The position numbers and the translations under genes are program-made. From assembly GCA_937872165.1 (NCBI GenBank), contig CALMOR010000097.1:1-7178 (forward strand): a DNA stretch of 7,178 bases. Reading direction: 5' to 3'. Under the pieces are notes generated by a model. The model was not told the DNA's origin. It saw only the letters and a list, made by a program, of their open reading frames with translations, and made no database searches. Positions 1 through 5,835 of this stretch are shown piece after piece (the first letter of the stretch is position 1; the number at the start of each line of letters is the position of its first letter). This DNA comes from an uncultured Burkholderiales bacterium. GTDB lineage: Bacteria; Pseudomonadota; Gammaproteobacteria; Burkholderiales; Burkholderiaceae_D.

Positions 1-148
1 GCAGGGTCGCGCCGGGCTGGCCCGGGGGTCCGCGCGCGCCCGATGCGAGGGGCGCGCCGCGGCCGGCGGACGCCGGGCCGCGGTCCGCGTCGGTCGCGAG
101 CGCGAGGGCCGGCAACCAGGGGGTCGATCGAAGTCTTGCGTGATGCAT
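1..148 (-). CDS. Possible 5' end of an unidentified gene (runs out of window)
   Basis: From an ATG at 148-146 an open frame of 49 codons reaches the window edge without a stop. The start is MHHARLRSTPWLPALALA: a basic stretch then a short hydrophobic run, faintly like a signal peptide, followed by Ala/Gly/Pro/Arg-rich sequence of no recognised family. Support comes from the GAGG site six bases upstream, the promoter-like hexamers, the co-directional neighbours and high G/C at third positions. Against it, a plus-strand frame ending in TGA at 141-143 has the same third-position phase and is equally open, so this could be the tail of a convergent gene, or the segment may be non-coding. Confidence 0.33.
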   Translation of the reverse strand, partial: MHHARLRSTPWLPALALATDADRGPASAGRGAPLASGARGPPGQPGATL

Positions 149-154
149 GGGTAT

Positions 155-158
155 CCTC
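155..158 (-). promoter_or_regulatory. Possible ribosome binding site (GAGG) for the gene at 148
   Basis: GAGG, within ACGAGGA, lies six bases before the ATG at 148-146 on the minus strand, an ideal spacing. It is the main evidence that this ATG is a real start. Confidence 0.4.
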
Positions 159-187
159 GTTTTCTGTTGCCGCGAACGGTCGCGCGA

Positions 188-219
188 ATCATAGGCCCCA
201 ACTCGACGATGCGGGTCAA
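188..219 (-). promoter_or_regulatory. Possible sigma70-type promoter
   Basis: The minus strand has TTGACC (219-214) and TATGAT (193-188), each one base from the consensus hexamers, in the least GC-rich part of the window. The spacer is 20 bases, longer than the preferred 16-18, so strength is doubtful. Transcription would start near 181, about 33 bases before the ATG at 148. The -35 hexamer touches the end of the proposed terminator. Confidence 0.3.
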
Positions 220-255
220 GAAAGCACTTCGAAACATCTTTGACGTCGCGTGCTT
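218..255 (-). terminator. Possible rho-independent terminator downstream of the PEP mutase-like gene
   Basis: Twelve bases after the TGA, the minus strand has AAGCAC (255-250) pairing with GTGCTT (227-222). Inside is a second stem, ACGTC (246-242) with GATGT (238-234), including one G-U pair and an AAA loop. The outer stem is followed by TCTT. The stem is short and not GC-rich for this genome and the T-tract is interrupted, so it may be weak or chance. Its position at the end of a gene run is what makes it plausible. Confidence 0.33.
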
Positions 256-266
256 CGGGGGCGGCA

Positions 267-1112
267 TCAGCCCATCGTACCGCTGTCGCGAAAGAACCCG
301 TCGAGCTCGACACCGGAAGCCGCATCCGCGAAGCCGTCGAAGCGGCCGTCCTCGACGATGGTGCGGGCCGCATGCTGGAAGGCGCCCCATGCCGAGCGCG
401 CGAGCGCGCCGCCCAGACTGACACGACGCACGCCGAGCGCCGCGATGTCGCGCAACGTGAGCTCGCTCGGCGAACCGACGAGCAGGTTCACCGGTTTCGG
501 CGATACCGCCGCGACGACGGCCGCGATCTGCTCCCTGGTGCGGATGCCGGGCGCGTACAGGCAATCGGCCCCGGCCTCCGCATAGGCCCGCAGACGCGCG
601 ATGCAATCGTCGAGGTCGGGTCGACCCGCGACGAAGTTCTCGGCCCGTCCGACGAGCAGCGTGTCGCCGCCCGCCTCGTCGATCGCCCGGCGCGCGGCAC
701 GCAGGCGCTCCACCGCGACGTCGATGTCGAACAACGGCATCGACGCGTCGCCGCTCGCGTCCTCGATCGACAACCCGGCCACGCCGGTCGCCACCGCGAG
801 CCGCACGCTCTCGGCCACGCCTCGCGCGTCGCTCGCGAAACCGTTCTCGAAGTCGGCGTTCACCGGCAGGTCGGTCGCCGCGACCAGGGTCCGCAGATGG
901 TCGAGCACCATCGTGCGCGACAGGCCGCCGTCGGCTCGACCCTGCGACCACGCGGCGCCGGAGCTGGTCGTCGCGAGCGCGGGGAAGCCGAGGCCCTTCA
1001 GATAGCGCGCGCCGCCGATGTCCCAGGGGTTGGGGATGACGAAGCAGCCGGAGACGTGCAGGCGCGCGAAGACCCTGCGCCGCCGCGCGATCTCCGCCGG
1101 CTCGGGCGTCAT
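267..1112 (-). CDS. Isocitrate lyase/PEP mutase superfamily protein
   Basis: The 281-residue product is a typical length for the small PEP mutase-like branch of this (beta/alpha)8 superfamily, which makes or breaks C-C or P-C bonds next to a 2-oxo or carboxylate group. Landmarks in order are NPWDIGGARYL (28-38), ATTSSGAAWSQG (47-58) followed by Asp61, VNADFENGF (84-92), SIEDAS (115-120), GRAENF (155-160), PVNLLVG (207-213) and RVSLGGALAR (230-239). Asp87 and Glu117 are the expected Mg-binding acids; the first Asp of the classical D-x-D pair is Asn85 here. The catalytic KKCGH loop of true isocitrate and methylisocitrate lyases is absent, so those activities are unlikely. A phosphonomutase, oxaloacetate or oxo-acid hydrolase/decarboxylase, or another carboxylate lyase is possible. 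The ATG overlaps the upstream stop (ATGA at 1112-1109) and GGAG at 1122-1119 is a good ribosome site six bases away, so translation is probably coupled to the cyclase-like gene. An upstream-extended open frame exists but has no homology to the family. Confidence 0.92.
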   Translation of the reverse strand: MTPEPAEIARRRRVFARLHVSGCFVIPNPWDIGGARYLKGLGFPALATTSSGAAWSQGRADGGLSRTMVLDHLRTLVAATDLPVNADFENGFASDARGVAESVRLAVATGVAGLSIEDASGDASMPLFDIDVAVERLRAARRAIDEAGGDTLLVGRAENFVAGRPDLDDCIARLRAYAEAGADCLYAPGIRTREQIAAVVAAVSPKPVNLLVGSPSELTLRDIAALGVRRVSLGGALARSAWGAFQHAARTIVEDGRFDGFADAASGVELDGFFRDSGTMG

Positions 1113-4100
1113 CGACCGCTCCGCGCGAGGCCGGCCGCGACGATCTCGCGATGCAGCGGGATGTTGTCGACGAAGGTCCGGCATTCCGGCTCCGGCAGCA
1201 ACCGCACCCGGCTCGCGAGCAGCGCGGTGGCGCGCTCGAGGAACTCGTCGGCCCGCGCCGCTCCGCCGGCCGCGAAGACCCGGTGACAGACGAAGTAGCG
1301 TTCCAGGTCGTCGCCGTCCTCGACGTCGCCTCGCGTGTCGAGCCAGGCGGCGAGCCGCGTCGCGATCGCGTGGGCCGCGTCGATCCGGCCGCACGAGAGC
1401 TCGAGTTCGGCCCGCAGCGCGATCGTCGACTGCGCGACGACGGGCCGGCCGGCGCCGACCGCCCAGGCCTCGAAGGCGTCGATCGCATCGATCGCGTCGC
1501 GTTCGTTGCCGAGCGCGACGTGGCAGGCGGCCGCGAGGCGACGGCACTCCGCCTCGCTGCCCCGATCGACGACCTCGCGCGCGATCGCCTCGGCTTCCGT
1601 GGCGAGCGCCAGCGCCGTCCCGAAATCCTCCTGCTGGAGCGCGGCCATGGCCATCCCGTGCAGCGTGTACGGCTCGCTGCCGCGGTCGCCGATGGCCCGC
1701 GATATCGCGAGGCCGTCGACGAGCAGTCGGCGCGCGACGTCGCCGTTGCCGAGCCGCGTCTCCAGGTTGGCCAGGTTGCCCATCAGCGCGCCCTCGTAGC
1801 GTCGGTTGTTCGACGCGACCGCGACGGCCATCGCCTGCTGTCCGAGCGCGCGGGCGCCCAGCAGGTCGCCCGCATCCATCGCCAGGGTGTGCAGGCGGTT
1901 GAGCGCCACGCATTCGAGATCCGGCCGCGCCGCCTCGCGCGCGAGCACGAGCGCTCGATCGAGGCAGACCGTGGTGGCGACCGGGTCGCCGGTGAAGATG
2001 TGCGCCTGACCCTTGTCGAGCAGCGCTTCGAGCGCGGTGACCTTGTCGCCGATGGCCATCGCCATCGCATGGGCGCGAGCGGCTGCTTCGAGCGCGACGC
2101 CATAGTCGCCGGTGACGAGCGCGAGGAGCGAGCGCAGACGCGACGCCTTCGCGACATGGCGATCGTCGCCGAGCACGCCGGCGAGTCGCTCGGCGACGTG
2201 CGTGTCGTCGGCCTGCTCGACCCTGCGACCGGTCGCGTTGTGCACGCCGAAGCGATCGCACACGAGGTCGAAGCGCGTCGCGGCGTCGCTATCCGGCACG
2301 AGCGCGAGCGCCCGATCGATGTACTCGAGGGCGGCGCTGAACGCGGCGGCGCCGAAGGCCGCCTTCGCGGCGCGACGCAGGTACTCGACCGCCTCGATCG
2401 CGTCGCCCGCGCGCTGATAGTGCTCGGCGATGAGCCCGAGGTGCCCGCCGATGCGACCCGCCGCATTGACGACGAGCCACTCGGCGGTGCGACGATGCAA
2501 CGTGCGACGCGCCGTCCCGAGCACCGTGTCGTAGGTCACCTGATGGAGCAGGTGATGCTTGAACGCGTACTCCTCGACGCCGGCGAAGGCCGACGTCTCG
2601 CGACGCTGGATCAGCGCGCGGTCGGCGAGCGGCTCGATGGCCGCCACCGCTTCGGGCGCGATCGCCGACAGCGCCCCGTCCCAGAACACGTGGCCGATCA
2701 CGCTACCGCGCTGGAGCGCGAGCTTCTCGCGCGACGGCAGCGCATCGAGGCGCGCCTGCAGCACCGCCGTCAACGTGGGCGGTACCCGCGTCGCGACGAG
2801 GCGACCTTCGTCGACCCGCCACGCATCGCCGTCGACGACGATCGCGCCGTCGTCGATCAGCATCCCGAGCAGCTCCTCCATGTGGAAAGGGTTGCCTTCC
2901 GCGTTCTCGAGCAGCACCGCACGCAGCCTCGGCGCCGGGCCGGAGAGCCGCGCCAGCAGCGTGTCCGCGAGCTTCGCGCTGCAGGCCTCGTCGAGCGCGT
3001 CGAGAACGATCCGGCGCGAGCCCGGCGTGGTCTCTCCCCAGCGCGGGCGGCGCTCGGTCAGGCCGGGCCTCGCGAAGCAGCCGAGCACCAGCGGCACGTC
3101 GCGACAGGCGGTCTCGAGATGTTCGATCAGATCGAGCGACCCGTCGTCGGCCCAGTGCAGGTCGTCGACCAGCAGCACGACCGGGACGCCGGTCGCGCAT
3201 CGCATCCGCAGGAACTGCGCGATGGCGTGGAAGGCGCGCGAGCGGATCTGGCGGCCGTCGAGCACGATGCCCGCGATGTGCGGATCGCTCGAGAAGTCGA
3301 GGCCGATCAACTGGCCGACGAGAGCGGCCTGCTCGTCGCCACGCTCGCCGAACGGCGTGCCGAACGCCGCCATCAGCTTGCCGCTCGCGTTCGCCGGTTC
3401 GTCGTTGTCGAGGATGCCGCAATGCCCGGCGAGCATGTCGCGGACCAGTCCGTACGACACGTTCACGCCGTGCCGCTGCGAGCGTCCGTGCAGCACGCGG
3501 ACGCCGCTCGCGAGGCCTTCGAGACGGCGCCCGACCTCGACCAGCAGGCGGCTCTTGCCGAGCCCCGCTTCGGCGACGACGGTCAGCATCCGCAACGAGC
3601 GCGTGGCTCGCGCCTCTTCGACGAGACCGACGATGTCGTCGATCTCCGCCTGCCGTCCGATCATCTCCGCCGACGCGGCTCCGGTCGGGCCGTCCTCCGC
3701 GCCGCGTCCGGGGATGCCGAAGCTGCGCGGTCGCGCACGCTGGACGAGATAACTCGCGACCGGCTCGTCGAGACCGTGCACCGCGATCGGCGCCTGGACC
3801 TCGACATCGAACAGCCCGCGCACCTGCCGATAGGTGTCGCGACTGATGCGCAGCGTGCCGGCGGGCGCGGTCTGCTCCATGCGCGCCGCGATGGCGACCG
3901 CGAGGCCGCGGATGGTGCCTTCCGAATCGACGCCGCCGAGCAGGACGTTGCCGGTATGGATGCCGATGCGTAGGGCGAAGTCGTCCCGACCGTGAGCCCG
4001 CGTCACCGACTCGCGCTGGCGACGACCCTGGTCGAGCAGCATCAGGCCGGCACGCACCGCGCGTTCCGCATCGTCCTCGCGCGCGACCTCGCTGCCGAAG

Positions 4101-4432
4101 ACGGCCAGCAGGCTGTCGCCCGCGTACTGCAGCACCTTGCCGCCCTGCGTGCCGACGAGCGTGGTGCAACGATCGAGCACGCCGTCGAGCAGCACGTGGA
4201 TGTCCTCGGGGTCGAGATGCTGGCTGAGTGCGGTCGAGCCGACCATGTCGAGGAACAGGATCGAGACCTGTCGAAGGGTCTGTCCCGCGGCCTGCAGCGA
4301 CAGCGGCTGCGCCGCGGCGAGCTTGGCGCGGAGCGGCGCGATGGCGAGCTCGACCACGGCGTCGCCCAGCAGCGCGCGCTGCGCCGTCAGCGCGGCGATC
4401 GCCGTCTCGATCCGTCGTTGCTCCGGGGACAT
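1109..4432 (-). CDS. Class III adenylate/guanylate cyclase-like domain + AAA/STAND ATPase + TPR signalling protein
   Basis: The product has 1107 residues in three parts. Residues 1-45 are a helical lead-in. Residues 50-235 are a class III cyclase-homology domain: LFLDMVGST (59-67) with metal-binding Asp62, QYAGD (102-106) with second metal Asp106, and AARMEQ (182-187) with Arg184. Residues 255-640 are an ATPase of the AAA_16/STAND type: IGR at 258-260, Walker A AEAGLGKS (287-294, Lys293) and Walker B VVLLVDDLHWAD (418-429). From about 660 to 1080 the chain is Ala/Leu-rich helical repeats resembling TPRs, which usually bind proteins or ligands. Such proteins are thought to be large cytoplasmic signal integrators; no membrane helix is seen. 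The substrate-specifying Lys is Gln102 and the transition-state Asn is Ala180, so cyclase activity is uncertain. The ATG at 4432 was chosen because family members begin near this helix; an in-frame GTG at 4459 would add nine residues. Neither start has a clear ribosome site. The gene starts 52 bases after the glycosidase and its stop overlaps the next start. Confidence 0.93.
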   Translation of the reverse strand: MSPEQRRIETAIAALTAQRALLGDAVVELAIAPLRAKLAAAQPLSLQAAGQTLRQVSILFLDMVGSTALSQHLDPEDIHVLLDGVLDRCTTLVGTQGGKVLQYAGDSLLAVFGSEVAREDDAERAVRAGLMLLDQGRRQRESVTRAHGRDDFALRIGIHTGNVLLGGVDSEGTIRGLAVAIAARMEQTAPAGTLRISRDTYRQVRGLFDVEVQAPIAVHGLDEPVASYLVQRARPRSFGIPGRGAEDGPTGAASAEMIGRQAEIDDIVGLVEEARATRSLRMLTVVAEAGLGKSRLLVEVGRRLEGLASGVRVLHGRSQRHGVNVSYGLVRDMLAGHCGILDNDEPANASGKLMAAFGTPFGERGDEQAALVGQLIGLDFSSDPHIAGIVLDGRQIRSRAFHAIAQFLRMRCATGVPVVLLVDDLHWADDGSLDLIEHLETACRDVPLVLGCFARPGLTERRPRWGETTPGSRRIVLDALDEACSAKLADTLLARLSGPAPRLRAVLLENAEGNPFHMEELLGMLIDDGAIVVDGDAWRVDEGRLVATRVPPTLTAVLQARLDALPSREKLALQRGSVIGHVFWDGALSAIAPEAVAAIEPLADRALIQRRETSAFAGVEEYAFKHHLLHQVTYDTVLGTARRTLHRRTAEWLVVNAAGRIGGHLGLIAEHYQRAGDAIEAVEYLRRAAKAAFGAAAFSAALEYIDRALALVPDSDAATRFDLVCDRFGVHNATGRRVEQADDTHVAERLAGVLGDDRHVAKASRLRSLLALVTGDYGVALEAAARAHAMAMAIGDKVTALEALLDKGQAHIFTGDPVATTVCLDRALVLAREAARPDLECVALNRLHTLAMDAGDLLGARALGQQAMAVAVASNNRRYEGALMGNLANLETRLGNGDVARRLLVDGLAISRAIGDRGSEPYTLHGMAMAALQQEDFGTALALATEAEAIAREVVDRGSEAECRRLAAACHVALGNERDAIDAIDAFEAWAVGAGRPVVAQSTIALRAELELSCGRIDAAHAIATRLAAWLDTRGDVEDGDDLERYFVCHRVFAAGGAARADEFLERATALLASRVRLLPEPECRTFVDNIPLHREIVAAGLARSGR
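1119..1122 (-). promoter_or_regulatory. Ribosome binding site (GGAG) of the PEP mutase-like gene
   Basis: On the minus strand GGAG lies six bases before the ATG at 1112-1110 and inside the 3' end of the cyclase-like gene. It supports the chosen start within the much longer open frame, where the ATGA overlap also points to coupled re-initiation. Confidence 0.6.
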
Positions 4433-4484
4433 GCGACGAGGATAGCAACAACGCGGCACCGGTCGCGGCCGCGACGCGGGCCGC
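4433..4484. other. Short intergenic gap with a 14-bp palindrome
   Basis: The 52 bases between the glycosidase stop and the cyclase-like ATG contain a perfect palindrome, GTCGCGGCCGCGAC, at 4462-4475. It has no loop and no following T-tract, so it is not a classical terminator. It might be a protein-binding site, but GC-rich palindromes are common in DNA of this composition. No convincing promoter or ribosome site was found in the gap. Confidence 0.35.
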
Positions 4485-5831
4485 TCAGACCTCGACCTTC
4501 AGCACCGCGGGTCTCGTCGTCATCTCGAAGAGCTCTCCCTTCGGGACGATCGTGATGCGGCCGAACTCCTCGAGCAACTGGCGATAGGTCCGCGCGACCG
4601 GACGCTCGTTTCGCGCGAGATCGAAGAGCCCGCACGCGTTGACGTGTCCCTGCTTCTTCGCGAGCGCCGAGTCCCAGTCGATCTGGTCGGTCAGCGAATA
4701 CCACGTGAAGCCGAGCACCGGCACGCCGACCCGGCGCATCTGGAGGACGTTGATCCATTGCTTCCACAGCCAGGTGGGCGCCTGCTCGGGATCGAAGTGG
4801 TTGGTCTCCGTGTGCATCGTCGGCTTGCGATAGCGATCGTAGTAGCGACGCGTGGTCTGGTACCAGCCGAGCACGTCCTCCGCCTCGCACAGCTCGCCGC
4901 TGGGCAGGAGGATCTTCTCGTTCTTCCCGTAGTAGTCGTTGCCCATCACCTGGTAACCGGGCGGCTCGCCGCGCATGAACCACTCGTACTCGGCCCGTGT
5001 CATGCCGTTTCCGGTGAGATGGATGTAGACGTCCGCGTCGGGCGGATGCGCGTAGAGCAGGTCGAGCGACGCGAACCGCAGCTTGTTCTGCAGCGTGATC
5101 TCGGGCGTCGGGGTGGCCTTCGCTTCGTGGATGTATTCGGCCGATTCGCTCTGCACGATCACGCAGTCGGGTCGATGCTTGGCGATGCGATGGGTCGCGA
5201 GGATGCTCGCGGCCACGCAGTGCTTGAGCGCCGTCACGAAGCCGCGATCGGACTTGAGCTGTTCGTTCCAGAGCCCGTCCTTGGCGCTCAGCTTCGCGGT
5301 CACGAAGATCTCGTTGACGGGCGTGTAGAAGCGCACCCACGGATAGCGCTTCGCGACCGCCTCCGCGTAGTTCGCGAAGTGCATCGGCAACTCCGGGTTC
5401 TGGAAGTTGCCGAGCCAGTCGGGCACGCCGAAGTGGAGAAGGTCGAGGATCGGCACGATCTCCAGCCTGCGGATCTCGGCCATCGCCTCGTCGGCGAAGC
5501 TCCAGTCGTAGCGGCCCGGTCCGCGGTGCGTGCGGTGATACGGCAACCCGTAGCGAAGGACCTTGAGGCCCATCTCGCGGACCAGCGAGAGGTCCTTCTT
5601 CCAGTGCCGGTAATGGCCGCACTCGTCGAGCTGGTCGCGGCGGACGCTGCCCTGCCCGATGGTCGGGTACGAACATTCGACGCCGGTCGCGAACATGAAG
5701 TTGCCGGGTTCTCCGGTCGGCATGCCGCTGCCGTCCGCACCGCTCGCCCCGCCGTACTGGTCGCCCGCGTAGTCGGCACCGCCGCCCTTCTCGAGGACGG
5801 TGAGGAAGCTCTCGGGTCTTCGGGTGGCCAT
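4485..5831 (-). CDS. Divergent family-1 glycoside hydrolase (beta-glucosidase-like, clan GH-A)
   Basis: The 448-residue product is of normal GH1 length. Motifs appear in GH1 order: FMFATGVECSY (45-55) as the first strand, DLLHFGVPDW (130-139) with His133 as the conserved pocket histidine, TPVNE (170-174) with acid/base Glu174, GNDYYG (297-302), HTETN (340-344) with nucleophile Glu342, WYSLTDQIDW (377-386), and GLFDLARNERPVA (401-413), the usual GH1 C-terminal element. It should hydrolyse a glycoside by the retaining two-glutamate mechanism. No signal peptide or membrane segment is seen, so it is probably cytoplasmic. Residues 17-42 are Gly/Ser/Asp-rich and probably flexible. The start at 5831 lies four bases after the GMC stop, with no clear Shine-Dalgarno, which suits translational coupling; Met37 (5723) is an alternative start just before the fold. 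Changes at several sugar-contact positions (for example Asp385 where GH1 has Glu) make the substrate uncertain. The protein seems to belong to a bacterial GH1 subgroup often annotated only as family 1 glycosylhydrolase. Confidence 0.92.
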   Translation of the reverse strand: MATRRPESFLTVLEKGGGADYAGDQYGGASGADGSGMPTGEPGNFMFATGVECSYPTIGQGSVRRDQLDECGHYRHWKKDLSLVREMGLKVLRYGLPYHRTHRGPGRYDWSFADEAMAEIRRLEIVPILDLLHFGVPDWLGNFQNPELPMHFANYAEAVAKRYPWVRFYTPVNEIFVTAKLSAKDGLWNEQLKSDRGFVTALKHCVAASILATHRIAKHRPDCVIVQSESAEYIHEAKATPTPEITLQNKLRFASLDLLYAHPPDADVYIHLTGNGMTRAEYEWFMRGEPPGYQVMGNDYYGKNEKILLPSGELCEAEDVLGWYQTTRRYYDRYRKPTMHTETNHFDPEQAPTWLWKQWINVLQMRRVGVPVLGFTWYSLTDQIDWDSALAKKQGHVNACGLFDLARNERPVARTYRQLLEEFGRITIVPKGELFEMTTRPAVLKVEV

Positions 5832-5835
5832 GATG

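Larger units (their letters stand above)
149..266. other. Intergenic region, lower GC than its surroundings
   Basis: This 118-base gap separates the PEP mutase-like stop from the candidate start at 148. It is visibly richer in A/T than the rest of the window and holds the hairpin, promoter-like hexamers and ribosome site listed separately. Together they suggest a transcription-unit boundary. No RNA gene was recognised in it. Confidence 0.6.

Noticed and set aside
3..143. Plus-strand open frame ending in TGA at 141-143, as the possible tail of a convergent gene
   Set aside because: Not excluded, but it is low-complexity and has no recognisable motif. The minus-strand alternative has a ribosome site and promoter-like hexamers and was preferred at low confidence.
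240..1286. 348-codon plus-strand frame opposite the PEP mutase-like gene
   Set aside because: The composition is Arg/Ala/Asp-rich with no domain, and the real gene is on the other strand.
1476..1500. Short tandem-like repeat (GCGTCGATC/GCATCGATC)
   Set aside because: It lies inside the TPR-like region and simply encodes Asp-Ala-Ile-Asp-Ala-Ile-Asp-Ala; it is too short to be a meaningful repeat element.
267..2261. 664-codon minus-strand frame extending the PEP mutase-like gene upstream
   Set aside because: Residues before the Met at 1112 are Arg/Ala-rich and lie out of frame inside the cyclase-like gene. The family's normal N-terminus, the GGAG site and the ATGA overlap all support the short form.
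1151..3973. 940-codon open frame on the plus strand opposite the cyclase-like gene
   Set aside because: The product is Arg/Asp/Val-rich with no recognisable domain, while the opposite strand encodes clear cyclase, Walker A/B and TPR-like sequence. It is a by-product of high GC codon bias.
2703..4451. 582-codon minus-strand frame overlapping the cyclase-like gene in another frame
   Set aside because: The sequence is Arg/Ala/Gly-rich with no domain and is fully covered by the well-supported gene.
4433..4459. GTG start at 4459 for the cyclase-like gene
   Set aside because: The nine extra residues (VPRCCYPRR) do not resemble the family N-terminus and there is no ribosome site; the ATG at 4432 fits family starts better.
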